A model generated the notes under the pieces. The model made no database searches. It had not been told where the DNA came from and worked only from the letters and a program-made list of their open reading frames with translations. A program made the position numbers and the translations under genes. A DNA stretch of 59,858 nucleotides from the NCBI GenBank assembly GCA_017425655.1, contig JAFPAT010000063.1, forward strand, positions 1-59,858. The letters run 5' to 3'. This stretch comes from Rikenellaceae bacterium (lineage in GTDB: Bacteria; Bacteroidota; Bacteroidia; Bacteroidales; Rikenellaceae). Below are positions 44,019 to 52,681 of this stretch, in pieces (position 1 is the first letter of the stretch; each line of letters begins with the position of its first letter).

Positions 44019-44026
44019 TAACTTTG
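44019..44026 (+). promoter_or_regulatory. -7 box of ligA
   Basis: TAACTTTG is a perfect -7 element, although no -33 box is clear. It overlaps the TTG at 44024 that would otherwise be the longest start, which favours the ATG at 44048 for ligA. Confidence 0.5.
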
Positions 44027-44047
44027 TTATCTAATATTCCGCGTCAG

Positions 44048-46147
44048 ATGAAGCAAAAAATTGAAGAGTTGCGCCGCTGGCTCAACTACCACAACCGAAA
44101 ATATTATATCGACAATGCCCCCGAAGTAAGCGACTACGAGTTCGATCAGCGTATGCACGAATTGCAACGTCTCGAAGCCGAATATCCGGAATTCGATGAT
44201 CCCAATTCGCCGAGCCGTCGTGTTGGAAGCGACCTTACGACCGAATTTCGCACGGTTGAGCATCGCTATCCGATGTTGTCGCTCGGCAATACCTATTCGA
44301 TCGAGGAGCTGCACGAATTCTTCGAGCGTGTCGAGCGTGAGGTAGGCGCGGTAGATTATGTTTGCGAATTGAAATTCGATGGCACCGCTATTTCGCTGAC
44401 ATACGAGCAGGGCCGTTTGACGCGAGCTGTAACTCGTGGCGATGGTCGTTCGGGTGATGATGTAACGGCAAACGTGCGCACTATTCGTACTGTTCCTTTG
44501 GAATTAACGGGCGAGGATGTAGCGCCGTTGTTTGAAATCCGAGGCGAAATTTTTATGCCTTACAGCTCATTCGATCGACTGAATGCCGAGCGAGAGCAGG
44601 CAGGTGAGCAACTCTTTGCCAATCCTCGCAATGCTGCGGCAGGTACGCTCAAACAGCAAAATTCGGCCGTCGTGGCACATCGAGGTTTGGATTGTACGCT
44701 CTATCAAATGGTTGGTGAGGGCGTTCCGGCGCAGTCGCATTGGGAGTCGTTGCAGAAGGCTCGTGAATGGGGATTTAAGATCTCGGATAAGATGCAGATA
44801 TGTCATTCGGCCGCAGAGGTTGATGAATATATCAAATATTGGGATGAGGCTCGCCACTCGTTGCCTTTCCCTACTGATGGCGTGGTGATTAAGGTGAGCA
44901 GCTATGAGGCGCAGCAACAACTCGGATTTACCTCGAAGGTGCCTCGCTGGGCAGTCGCATATAAGTTCAAGGCCGAGCAGGCTTTGACGCGTTTGGAGAG
45001 TGTCGATTTTCAGGTAGGTCGTACTGGCGCGATAACTCCCGTGGCAAATCTTTCGCCCGTGCAGTTGGCAGGTACGACTGTCAAGCGAGCTACACTACAT
45101 AATGCCGAGCAGATTGCGCAGCTTGACATTCGTCTGGGCGATATGGTCTATGTCGAGAAGGGTGGCGAGATTATTCCGAAGATAACGGGTGTGGAACTTT
45201 CGGAGCGTAAGCCCGATAGCCTACCATTCGAGTATATCACCCATTGTCCCGAATGTGGTACGGAACTGACGCGCTACGAAGGCGAAGCGAAGCACTATTG
45301 CCCCAATCAAAGCCATTGCCCACCGCAGATTGTTGGCCGTATTATTCATTTCATTCGTCGCAAGGCGATGGATATCGACGGTTTGGGTGATGAGACTGTT
45401 GAACTACTCTATGGGGCAGGATTGGTGCGCGATGTAGCCGATCTGTATGAACTTAAAATTTCGCAGTTAGCCGTTTTGCCTCGTTTGGGTGAAAAATCGG
45501 CCGAGAATATTATAAATAGCATCGAACGATCGAAATCGGTGCCCTTTGCACGTGTGCTGTTTGCGCTGGGTATCCGTTTTGTTGGTGAAACAACGGCGAA
45601 ATATCTCGCGGCACATTTCGGTTCGATGGATGCCGTTATGTCGGCAACTATTGAGCAGTTGATCGAGGCCGAGGAGGTTGGCGAGAAGATAGCTCGCAGT
45701 ATTATCGAATTTTTCGCAGATGATCCTAATCGAACGATCATCGAGCGTCTGCGTGCGGCAGGAGTGCAATTTGAGGCAGAGGAGCGCGAACTGCACTCCG
45801 ATCTGCTGGCCGGTAAGAGTGTGGTTATTTCGGGTAAATTCCGCCGCCATAGCCGCGATGAGTTGAAGGAACTGATCGAGTTGCACGGAGGTAAAAATCT
45901 GGCGGCGGTATCGGCTAATGTCGATTATCTGATTGCTGGTGAAAATATGGGTCCTGCAAAGCTGCAAAAGGCTACCAAACTCGGTATTAAGATGCTATCG
46001 GAGGAGGAATTTGAGGCGTTGATAGCTTCGGTACCTAGCCCGACCGCGCAATTAGCGCACGAAACAAAGTGCGACCCCGAATCAACACCCGCTGTTGAAT
46101 CTGCGCCCGCGCAGCTTGTGATGCCTATTCAAGGCGAATTGTTTTAG
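44048..46147 (+). CDS. ligA: NAD-dependent DNA ligase
   Basis: 699 residues from the ATG at 44048. The Ia domain opens MKQKIEELRRWLNYHNRKYY. The adenylated Lys 109 lies in CELKFDGTAIS, and the OB fold follows (KFKAEQALTRLESVDFQVGRTG). The zinc finger has four cysteines (CPECG, HYCPNQSHC). Helix-hairpin-helix repeats (GLGDETVELLYGAGL) and a C-terminal BRCT domain (LLAGKSVVISGKF) complete the protein. It seals nicks in replication and repair using NAD. The last 40 residues form a proline/alanine-rich tail beyond BRCT. Confidence 0.97.
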   Translation: MKQKIEELRRWLNYHNRKYYIDNAPEVSDYEFDQRMHELQRLEAEYPEFDDPNSPSRRVGSDLTTEFRTVEHRYPMLSLGNTYSIEELHEFFERVEREVGAVDYVCELKFDGTAISLTYEQGRLTRAVTRGDGRSGDDVTANVRTIRTVPLELTGEDVAPLFEIRGEIFMPYSSFDRLNAEREQAGEQLFANPRNAAAGTLKQQNSAVVAHRGLDCTLYQMVGEGVPAQSHWESLQKAREWGFKISDKMQICHSAAEVDEYIKYWDEARHSLPFPTDGVVIKVSSYEAQQQLGFTSKVPRWAVAYKFKAEQALTRLESVDFQVGRTGAITPVANLSPVQLAGTTVKRATLHNAEQIAQLDIRLGDMVYVEKGGEIIPKITGVELSERKPDSLPFEYITHCPECGTELTRYEGEAKHYCPNQSHCPPQIVGRIIHFIRRKAMDIDGLGDETVELLYGAGLVRDVADLYELKISQLAVLPRLGEKSAENIINSIERSKSVPFARVLFALGIRFVGETTAKYLAAHFGSMDAVMSATIEQLIEAEEVGEKIARSIIEFFADDPNRTIIERLRAAGVQFEAEERELHSDLLAGKSVVISGKFRRHSRDELKELIELHGGKNLAAVSANVDYLIAGENMGPAKLQKATKLGIKMLSEEEFEALIASVPSPTAQLAHETKCDPESTPAVESAPAQLVMPIQGELF

Positions 46148-46220
46148 ATGAACTGAATTTTGGGCTACACAATTTTTAGACGGTTGAAGCGTTAGTAATC
46201 TGTTAATAGATAAGAAAAAG

Positions 46221-46940
46221 ATGAAACGAGTACTCATTTTGTTGCTTGCCTTGCTACCAATGTTTGCGATGGCTCAACGTGTCCCCGATAATGAAGATGT
46301 CTTGGCGAAGACGATCGATAACTCCTCGCCTTACTACTATCCCCGCCTTATGGAGCGATATATTCATGGCGATACGACGCTGACCCTTGACGATTATCAC
46401 TATCTGTATTACGGATTTGCCTTTGCCGATAACTATCGTCCGATGGAGAGCGATCCTGCGCGTATCGATGTTTTGGAGGTCTTTATCGCTACTGAAATGC
46501 CCGATTCATTGCAATTATTGCGAGTTGTTGAGGCTGGTGAGAGACTGATGCACAGTGATCCTTTTTCACCCCAAAATCTTAATTTTTTGACATTTGCTTA
46601 TGGCAAGCTCGGTAATCGACATATGGAGGAGGTGTGCTATGACCGCTTTACGAAGGTGATGCAGACCATCGGCTCGTCGGGCACGGGCATACGTGAAAAT
46701 TCGCCTTGGCACGTGCTTACTTTCCAACACGCGGCAGACTTCACAGCTTGGCGCGGTGGAGAGATCAATAATCGCCAGGTGCGAAGTCGCTCGGTTGAGT
46801 ATATTCAGCTGAAGGTGAAGGATGCGGAGGGCAATCGTGGTTATTTCTTCGATTTCAGTCGTGTCTATATGAAGCGCCCCGAAACCGAAAAGCCGAAGGA
46901 AGAACGCAAATGGAAAATCAACGATATGCCGATCAATTAA
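46221..46940 (+). CDS. DUF4919 domain-containing secreted protein
   Basis: 239 residues with a signal peptide (MKRVLILLLALLPMFAMAQ). The mature part carries the DUF4919 pattern: YPRLMERYIHGDTTLTLDDYHYLYYGFAF near the N-terminus, then a helical middle (FLTFAYGKLGNRHMEEVCYDRF), then HVLTFQHAADF and a C-terminal GYFFDFSRVYMK. The family is confined largely to Bacteroidetes and has no known function. The gene is 73 bp after ligA and may be cotranscribed. Confidence 0.85.
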   Translation: MKRVLILLLALLPMFAMAQRVPDNEDVLAKTIDNSSPYYYPRLMERYIHGDTTLTLDDYHYLYYGFAFADNYRPMESDPARIDVLEVFIATEMPDSLQLLRVVEAGERLMHSDPFSPQNLNFLTFAYGKLGNRHMEEVCYDRFTKVMQTIGSSGTGIRENSPWHVLTFQHAADFTAWRGGEINNRQVRSRSVEYIQLKVKDAEGNRGYFFDFSRVYMKRPETEKPKEERKWKINDMPIN

Positions 46941-46973
46941 CAACGGCTCACGTTGGTTTTGATTGGCAAAAAT

Positions 46974-47004
46974 TTTGAAGTTTGCATTGTTTTTTGTTAC
47001 TTTG
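46974..47004 (+). promoter_or_regulatory. Promoter of fabI
   Basis: TTTG (46974-46977), a 19-bp spacer and TTACTTTG (46997-47004, one mismatch). The leader before the ATG is about 95 nt and contains no obvious structure. Confidence 0.65.
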
Positions 47005-47105
47005 CGCCGTCAATTTGGTAATTATGTCCGATCTTTTGGCTGAAATGACTGCAAATTTAAGGAAAACAAATTGACAAAGTTTAACACAAAGATAAAGATA
47101 ACACT

Positions 47106-47936
47106 ATGGCTTGTAATCTATTGAAAGGCAAGAAAGGTATTATTTTCGGTGCACTGAATGAGGACTCAATCGCTTGGAAGGTTGCCGAGCGTGCAGTCGA
47201 AGAGGGCGCACAAATCGTGCTGACCAACACCCCGATCTCGATCCGTATGGGTACGATCAACCAGTTGGCCGAGAAGTGCAATGCGCCCGTGATCGCGGCT
47301 GATGCTACCTCGGTTGAGGATCTGGAGCGCTTGATTGATGGTGCAATGGAGCACTTTGGAGGCTCGTTTGACTTCATTCTGCACTCGGTCGGTATGTCGC
47401 CCAATGTTCGCAAAGGTCGCTCGTACGACGATCTCGACTATGGCTTCTTGTCAAAGACTCTCGATATTTCGGCGATCTCGTTCCATAAGGTGATTCAGGT
47501 TGCACGCAAGAAGGATGCACTGAACGAGTGGGGCTCGATCGTAGCACTTACCTATATCGCTGCCCAGCGTACTTGTTGTAGCTATAACGATATGGCCGAT
47601 GCGAAGGCTCTCTTGGAGTCTATTGCTCGTAGTTTTGGTTATATCTATGGCGTTGAGAAGCACGTTCGTATCAATACCGTTTCGCAGTCGCCTACGCCCA
47701 CAACGGCAGGTAAGGGTGTTGCTGGTCTTGAATCGCTGTTGGACTATGGTGAGCAGATGTCGCCGCTGGGCAACGCTTCGGCAAACGATTGCGCTGACTA
47801 TGTCTTGACGCTCTTCTCGGACTTCACTCGCAAGGTTACGATGCAGAATTTGTACCACGATGGCGGTTTCTCGTCGATGGGTATGAGCCGCGATATTATG
47901 GAGACCTTTATCAAAGGTCTGAATTCGGAGAAATAG
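47106..47936 (+). CDS. fabI: Enoyl-[acyl-carrier-protein] reductase
   Basis: 276 residues of the SDR fold. The N-terminal nucleotide motif is GKKGIIFGALNEDSIAWKVA, the form found in FabI instead of GxxxGxG. The catalytic region is ALTYIAAQRTCCSYNDMADAKALLESIAR, with the Tyr-x6-Lys pair seen as YNDMADAK. The C-terminus has NTVSQSPTPTTAG and NLYHDGGFSSMGMS. It does the last reduction in each round of fatty-acid synthesis. The catalytic Y-N-D-M-A variant is typical of a divergent FabI group in Bacteroidetes. Confidence 0.93.
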   Translation: MACNLLKGKKGIIFGALNEDSIAWKVAERAVEEGAQIVLTNTPISIRMGTINQLAEKCNAPVIAADATSVEDLERLIDGAMEHFGGSFDFILHSVGMSPNVRKGRSYDDLDYGFLSKTLDISAISFHKVIQVARKKDALNEWGSIVALTYIAAQRTCCSYNDMADAKALLESIARSFGYIYGVEKHVRINTVSQSPTPTTAGKGVAGLESLLDYGEQMSPLGNASANDCADYVLTLFSDFTRKVTMQNLYHDGGFSSMGMSRDIMETFIKGLNSEK

Positions 47937-47960
47937 TAATTTATAACATACCTATATTAA

Positions 47961-47994
47961 TTAAGGTCGCTCTTCGCAGGGCGACCTTAATTTT
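47961..47994 (+). terminator. fabI terminator
   Basis: A 10-bp perfect stem (TTAAGGTCGC / GCGACCTTAA) with a 10-base loop is followed by TTTTG. Confidence 0.78.
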
Positions 47995-48035
47995 GCGAAA
48001 AATTAACGATAAACGATAAATTTTTAACGAAAATG

Positions 48036-48066
48036 TTTGCAGATTCGAAAATAGTTCTTACTTTTG
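48036..48066 (+). promoter_or_regulatory. Promoter of the DUF2975-XRE pair
   Basis: TTTG (48036-48039), a 19-bp spacer and TACTTTTG (48059-48066) match the Bacteroidetes consensus, about 65 bp before the ATG. Confidence 0.75.
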
Positions 48067-48130
48067 TATATCGAAAAACGGTAAGTAATTAATGTAAAAC
48101 TATTAAAAATAATCTAAAAACATTAAAACT

Positions 48131-48814
48131 ATGAGAATCGCAAAATCCACCCAGCAACGTGTCGTTGCACTGTTTGTTTTGGTCTGCTTGATGCTGTTGC
48201 CCAGTCTGATTATTTCGGTCTTGCACGTTGTGCTTGATGAGGATTGGCGCTCGACCGATCAAGTTACGATGGTTGGTACGATGGATGTTCGCCGTCCGAG
48301 TTATATGCTTGCCGAGGGTGAGCAGAGCCTCTACACTCCGACCGTTATCCGCCCCGCTACTGCTGATGAGCCGGCGATTGTTGCCGAGCCGTCGCAGTAT
48401 CTGATCTATGCTACTGCGGGCGATTACGAGATCAACACTCCTGCTAACAACATCCGTAAAGTGATGATGTGTATCTCAATGGTAGCTATATTTATCTTGT
48501 CGATATTGCTTTTAGTGATTGCCTATCAGGTGATTCGAGGATTCCGCACGGGCGAATTTTTTACTCGTAAATCGGTTATTATGGTGCGCGTGATGGCAGC
48601 TGTTTATTGCCTTGGCAGTCTGATTTGGTCGAATTTTGGGGCGATGGAGGAGAGTATTGCGTCGGAATTTTGTGGAGCGTTATGCCCCGAAGGTTTGGGC
48701 GGTGCATATGTGCTGAATACCAATTCGATTGTGATTCCGTTGGTAATGTTGGTTATCGCCGAGCTGATGAACATCGCTCGTCTGTTGAACGAAGAGGAGA
48801 GTGCAACCCTGTAA
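48131..48814 (+). CDS. DUF2975 domain membrane protein
   Basis: 227 residues with four membrane segments: VVALFVLVCLMLLPSLIISV, MMCISMVAIFILSILLLVIA, VIMVRVMAAVYCLGSLIWS and SIVIPLVMLVIAELMNIARL. An extracytoplasmic region lies between the first two. The arrangement and the C-terminal LNTNSIVIPLVMLVIAELMNIARLL pattern match DUF2975. In many bacteria this family is encoded just before a small Cro-like regulator, as here (12 bp gap). The function is unknown; a membrane sensor or toxin-immunity role has been suggested for similar pairs only by context. Confidence 0.82.
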   Translation: MRIAKSTQQRVVALFVLVCLMLLPSLIISVLHVVLDEDWRSTDQVTMVGTMDVRRPSYMLAEGEQSLYTPTVIRPATADEPAIVAEPSQYLIYATAGDYEINTPANNIRKVMMCISMVAIFILSILLLVIAYQVIRGFRTGEFFTRKSVIMVRVMAAVYCLGSLIWSNFGAMEESIASEFCGALCPEGLGGAYVLNTNSIVIPLVMLVIAELMNIARLLNEEESATL

Positions 48815-48826
48815 GAGTGTAGAGCT

Positions 48827-49057
48827 ATGATTATTACCAATTTAGATGTTATGCTCGCGCGACGCAAGATGTCGTTGCAGGAACTTTCGGAGCGTATTGA
48901 TATTTCGGTTGTTAATCTCTCGAAACTCAAAACGGGCAAGGTGCGTGCGATACGTTTTTCGACGCTCGACGCCATCTGCCGAGCACTCGATTGCCAGACG
49001 GGCGATATCCTCGAATTTCGCCCCGACCAGCCAGAGCCTGACGATGAGAAATGTTAA
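48827..49057 (+). CDS. Small XRE/Cro-type helix-turn-helix regulator (YozG-like)
   Basis: 76 residues made up of one HTH_26-type domain: LDVMLARRKMSLQELSERIDIS, VNLSKLKTGKVRAIRFSTLD, and ICRALDCQTGDILEF. A short acidic tail follows. This small size is typical of the regulators paired with DUF2975 membrane proteins. It is 12 bp after the DUF2975 gene, so both come from one promoter; it may control that promoter. Confidence 0.88.
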   Translation: MIITNLDVMLARRKMSLQELSERIDISVVNLSKLKTGKVRAIRFSTLDAICRALDCQTGDILEFRPDQPEPDDEKC

Positions 49058-49084
49058 ATAATGTTAATTCTGCTTGTCGTTTCG

Positions 49085-49113
49085 TTGTCGCTGAAAAAAA
49101 CTCTCTATCTTTG
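49085..49113 (+). promoter_or_regulatory. Promoter of the lipoprotein gene
   Basis: GTTG (TTG at 49085-49087), an 18-bp spacer and TATCTTTG (49106-49113). The ATG follows 30 bp later. Confidence 0.65.
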
Positions 49114-49143
49114 CGCAAAGAACAAGAAACGAAGTAAGATACT

Positions 49144-49542
49144 ATGAAACTACTGAAAATGTTTTTACTCGCGGCTGCAATGTGCGTGGCTGCGGGTTGC
49201 GAGGAGCAGTTCAAATTTGACGAGGATACTCTGGCGCAGACCATTTGGAAGGGACACTATGAGCGCTATAACGCTCTTGGCGACAGCGCTATGGAATGGT
49301 ACGACTTTACGGTGCAATTTACCACTGCAAGCACGGGTAAATATATCGATCGCGAAAGCCAAGTGAGCTATTTCGAATATGATGTCGAGGATCGACTGCT
49401 TACGATCGAGGGCGTTGGCACGGGAGTACTCGTCATTGATTTCAAAGGCTCGTGGATCGTGCATAGCTCGTCGAAAGAGTTGCTCGAACTTGTGCGCTAC
49501 CAGCCTAATAAGGAGTTGGTTACCCTCACCCGCGAGTATTAA
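49144..49542 (+). CDS. Small lipoprotein, function unknown
   Basis: 132 residues. The N-terminus is a lipoprotein signal peptide (MKLLKMFLLAAAMCVAAGC) with the lipobox VAAGC, so Cys 19 should be lipidated. Residues after the Cys are EEQF, acidic as in Bacteroidetes surface-export signals (inference). The mature part is a small beta-rich domain (TIWKGHYERYN, MEWYDFTVQFTTASTGKYID, LLTIEGVGTGVLVIDFKG), reminiscent of lipocalin-like DUF sequences, without a family I can name. It is monocistronic, between its own promoter and a terminator. Confidence 0.82.
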   Translation: MKLLKMFLLAAAMCVAAGCEEQFKFDEDTLAQTIWKGHYERYNALGDSAMEWYDFTVQFTTASTGKYIDRESQVSYFEYDVEDRLLTIEGVGTGVLVIDFKGSWIVHSSSKELLELVRYQPNKELVTLTREY

Positions 49543-49560
49543 TCCACTCGCACCAAACGT

Positions 49561-49595
49561 AAAAGGTCGCCCCTGCGTGAGGCGACCTTATTTTA
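49561..49595. terminator. Bidirectional terminator
   Basis: AAGGTCGCC (49563-49571) pairs with GGCGACCTT (49581-49589), with T-runs on the plus side and A's before it. It ends both the lipoprotein gene and the convergent peptidase operon. Confidence 0.82.
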
Positions 49596-50006
49596 TTTTC
49601 TGCAAACCTTATGTAGAATAATTAGCGGAATTTTGCGGCAGGGGCGCAGGGCAACCCAACCGAGTGCCAGCCAACGGTGCAGTGCCGAAATTCGCACGCA
49701 CCCAAGCAGTCGCGTACGGGCGACAGATTCCGTACCTACGTAGTTGCCATCACCCATCAACGTAACACGGTCATCGCCCTCGAACCCGATCAAACGATGG
49801 ATGAGGTAATGTCCTTCATCTGTCTGTGCGAAAAGTACATTGCCACGTCTGATATCCTCCTCGCGCAGAGGTTCGATACGTACCTTTGCGCCGCTCCGAA
49901 AGAAGGGGAGCATACTCTGCCCCTGCACACGAATCAGCACCGAACGCCCCTCGTTCAGCTCTTCGTGTGCAGCTCCGAAAAGTATTTTGTTAGCAACGGT
50001 TTGCAT
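49593..50006 (-). CDS. S24/S26-family (signal-peptidase-like) protein
   Basis: 137 residues from the ATG at 50006; an upstream frame from 50057 would overlap the kinase gene. The Ser motif lies in RVQGQSMLPFFRSGAKVRI, followed by RRGNVLFAQTDEGHYLIHRLIG, where His replaces the usual Lys region, and VTLMGDGNYVGTE. No N-terminal membrane segment is present, unlike true signal peptidase I. Proteins of this type are found beside HprK-like kinases in peptide-maturation clusters of Bacteroidetes. It may process a leader peptide, but catalysis is unproven. It lies 4 bp after the kinase gene. Confidence 0.78.
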   Translation of the reverse strand: MQTVANKILFGAAHEELNEGRSVLIRVQGQSMLPFFRSGAKVRIEPLREEDIRRGNVLFAQTDEGHYLIHRLIGFEGDDRVTLMGDGNYVGTESVARTRLLGCVRISALHRWLALGWVALRPCRKIPLIILHKVCRK

Positions 50007-50010
50007 AGCT

Positions 50011-50913
50011 CTATTTGTCGAAAATTGTCGAGTAGGAGAGTTGCGCAGCTTCGGCATTTGGTAGGCACTCCAAATGATAGACGGGTATGGTCGAGATCAA
50101 TTGCGAAAGCGTTTCGCACACGGCATCCTGCAACTCCTCGTCGTATGCAAACGAGGGCGGGCACGACGGCAACAACGCTCCGAGAGCCTCCAATGCCGAC
50201 AAACGTCGCATGCGGTTATGCGGAGCTTGCGACAAGCGAACGATGGCGGCAATAGGGTAGTGAAGGTTGCGATAGCATGGTGTCTTGCCACTCCAAGGCG
50301 AGCCGTAAGCCACTGCTGTCGAACTAATTATGGGGCTATCATCGTTAAGTAGATGCGCCCCCTCGATATTCTCGCGCCACAAGCGGGTATGAGTGCTCTT
50401 ACCCGTTCCCGATTCACCCAAGAAGAGCACCGCACGATCGTTGCAAACGATTGTTGATGTATGAATTGGGATAGCTCCATTAGGCACCGAAATAAGTCCG
50501 AATGCTACCCATAATCCAAAACGATAGAGCGATGCATCGGGACGTGCGCCATTGAGTGTTGCGTTGCAATCAATGTTTTTTGATCCGAAACGGTGGCGCA
50601 TGATAATCGGCGTGAAATCATTTTCTGCAGGAAACATTCCAAACCAATAGGCCTCGTTGTCTCGAGCAAAGACACACTCGCAGATACGCTCCTCAAAATC
50701 GAAGCGTTCAATTAGTTTTCGACCGACGATTTGACCATTCTGCCACCAATCGGTTGGTAGATCGACTTCAGCATCGATGGTTAAGTGTGGCTCATCGGTC
50801 AATTCGGTAATGAATGGTTTGAAGCCGCGCAGACCAATCTCAATCGGCGATGCGGTTTCTCCGATAATACGCAGGCCGATGCCGCCTATCAGAAAGTCGT
50901 GAAAACTTCTCAT
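50011..50913 (-). CDS. HPr kinase-like protein (serine-kinase C-terminal fold)
   Basis: 300 residues. The first 140 have no motif I recognise. The rest is the HprK C-terminal fold: PIHTSTIVCNDRAVLFLGES precedes the P-loop GESGTGKST (166-174), then HLLNDDSPII (188-196) and GSPWSGK (204-210), a motif I know from HprK homologues in lasso-peptide and PqqD-linked clusters. It lacks the N-terminal HPr-kinase domain and does not look like a regulator of the sugar phosphotransferase system. In lasso-peptide clusters such kinases phosphorylate the precursor's C-terminal Ser. Here it is the middle gene between an exporter (6 bp upstream) and a peptidase. Confidence 0.82.
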   Translation of the reverse strand: MRSFHDFLIGGIGLRIIGETASPIEIGLRGFKPFITELTDEPHLTIDAEVDLPTDWWQNGQIVGRKLIERFDFEERICECVFARDNEAYWFGMFPAENDFTPIIMRHRFGSKNIDCNATLNGARPDASLYRFGLWVAFGLISVPNGAIPIHTSTIVCNDRAVLFLGESGTGKSTHTRLWRENIEGAHLLNDDSPIISSTAVAYGSPWSGKTPCYRNLHYPIAAIVRLSQAPHNRMRRLSALEALGALLPSCPPSFAYDEELQDAVCETLSQLISTIPVYHLECLPNAEAAQLSYSTIFDK

Positions 50914-50919
50914 TCGGGA

Positions 50920-52626
50920 TTAAATTTCAATTATGCGGTCGCAATATTCGAGCGAACTCGAACGGTGTGCAATTACCACAATCGTTAATGTATTCTGTTC
51001 GCGCGACAACTGCTCGATAGCATTGTTGATCTCTTGCTCGGTGCGATTGTCGAGCGACGAAGTTGCCTCATCAAAGAAGAGGATGTCAGCCTGCTTGTAG
51101 AGAGCGCGAGCAATACCAATGCGCTGTCGCTGACCTCCAGATAGACGGCTGCCGCATTCGCCTATCGGAGTATCGGCACCTTGCGATAGCTGATTAATCA
51201 ACTCCTCCAATCGCGCGCGACGAATGGCATCTTGCAGACGTTCGCGATCGATCTTATCGGGATCTATACCAAGAGCGATGTTGCCAGCAAGGGTGCTGTC
51301 TTCGATATATACGTGTTGCGATACGTAGCCGATGCTTGTCTGCCAGCTACGACGAATCTTATTGTCCAACGGATGCCCGTCAATCAAAATTTCGCCTTCG
51401 GTTGGTGAGAGGAAGCCTAGCAACAGATTGAAAAGGGTGGTCTTACCTGCGCCCGAAGTGCCTTGAATGCCAACCTTCTCGCCCTTACGGATTGTAAGAT
51501 TCAGGTTGCGCAGTGTCCATTGACCTTTGTCGGCATCATCAAAACGGAAACTCATATTGCGAACCTCGATAGCCGAGTTGAAATTGATTCGCTCGATAGC
51601 CTCATTGTGCAAGATATTATCTGCATCGTCAAGACCTTCGCTGACGATATCGACGCAGTAATAGTTGTAACGGATTTGCCACCATTGCGCCATAATACTA
51701 CGCACCGAAGGCAGAATACGTATCGCAGCAACAGCAAAGATGCCGAACAGAATCGATGTGTCGGGACGCGAGGTAGCGGTGCTGAAGAGTATCAGAACGA
51801 CCATTGCCAATGCAACGCTCATCTCGGTAATTATCGAAGGAACGGCTCCGATGATGTCAGTGCGGCGTTTGATCTGTGCTATGGTGTCAAGGCTCTGCTC
51901 AAAGCGGTTCTGCATAGTTGCAAAGGCATTATTGACCTCGATGTCGGTATATCCTCTGAATGTTTCGATAACAGCGCGAGCCTGTTGGCGGCGAGCTTCG
52001 TTCTCGATTTGTCCGTATTGGCGCAACTTACCTCGCAGTATAACGATATAGATCCACGACAGCGGAATAAATGCTGCTACAGCGAGCAGTGCCATCTGCC
52101 AATTATACCACATCAAGGCTCCGAGCAACAATCCGAGTAGCAATATTTCGCTTGTGATCGAGATCATCGGTGCAATGACTCCCATTACGATATTGTAGCA
52201 GATGAAATTGACATTGCGCGACAATAAAGCGGTATTTTGGCGTTTGAGGAATGCCAAACCTCGATCGTGGTAGTTGCGGAAAACTTTGATCGAGAAGTAT
52301 TTATAAAGATTGATCGTGTATTGGCGTTGAAAACGTTGCAATAGTAGATTGGCTCCCTGCTTAATCGCTATAAATGCAATTACCGCTACGCACGTAGCAA
52401 CGATAAATTGCTGATCCGAGCTGAAACCACCCCAATTGTAAAGTGTAACAAGCAGACGATTCGAGTGAATACGTTGCGAATCCAATACCATAATGAGAAC
52501 GGGGAGTAGTACCGCCAAACCTGCAAAATTGAGCAGTGCGCGTACCAATGCTGTAAAGATCACGCCAACGGTTGCAGCGCGAAATTTCTGCGGTATGATT
52601 CTCAAAAGTGATTTCATAATGGACAA
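50920..52626 (-). CDS. ABC exporter, fused membrane and ATPase domains
   Basis: 568 residues. Six membrane segments lie in residues 1-310 (VIFTALVRALLNFAGLAVLLP, IVATCVAVIAFIAIKQGA and others). The ATPase follows, with Walker A GTSGAGKTT, signature LSGGQRQRIG, Walker B ILFFDEATSSLD and the switch His in VVIAHRSSS. The layout is that of MsbA/PglK-type exporters without an N-terminal C39 peptidase. Location as first gene of the kinase-peptidase operon suggests it exports whatever the other two modify. A glycolipid flippase is an alternative. Confidence 0.9.
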   Translation of the reverse strand: MSIMKSLLRIIPQKFRAATVGVIFTALVRALLNFAGLAVLLPVLIMVLDSQRIHSNRLLVTLYNWGGFSSDQQFIVATCVAVIAFIAIKQGANLLLQRFQRQYTINLYKYFSIKVFRNYHDRGLAFLKRQNTALLSRNVNFICYNIVMGVIAPMISITSEILLLGLLLGALMWYNWQMALLAVAAFIPLSWIYIVILRGKLRQYGQIENEARRQQARAVIETFRGYTDIEVNNAFATMQNRFEQSLDTIAQIKRRTDIIGAVPSIITEMSVALAMVVLILFSTATSRPDTSILFGIFAVAAIRILPSVRSIMAQWWQIRYNYYCVDIVSEGLDDADNILHNEAIERINFNSAIEVRNMSFRFDDADKGQWTLRNLNLTIRKGEKVGIQGTSGAGKTTLFNLLLGFLSPTEGEILIDGHPLDNKIRRSWQTSIGYVSQHVYIEDSTLAGNIALGIDPDKIDRERLQDAIRRARLEELINQLSQGADTPIGECGSRLSGGQRQRIGIARALYKQADILFFDEATSSLDNRTEQEINNAIEQLSREQNTLTIVVIAHRSSSLEYCDRIIEI

Positions 52627-52681
52627 AGTTACGAATTTATTCGTAATATCGTATCATTTGTAGCGATATTCATCTTGACGC

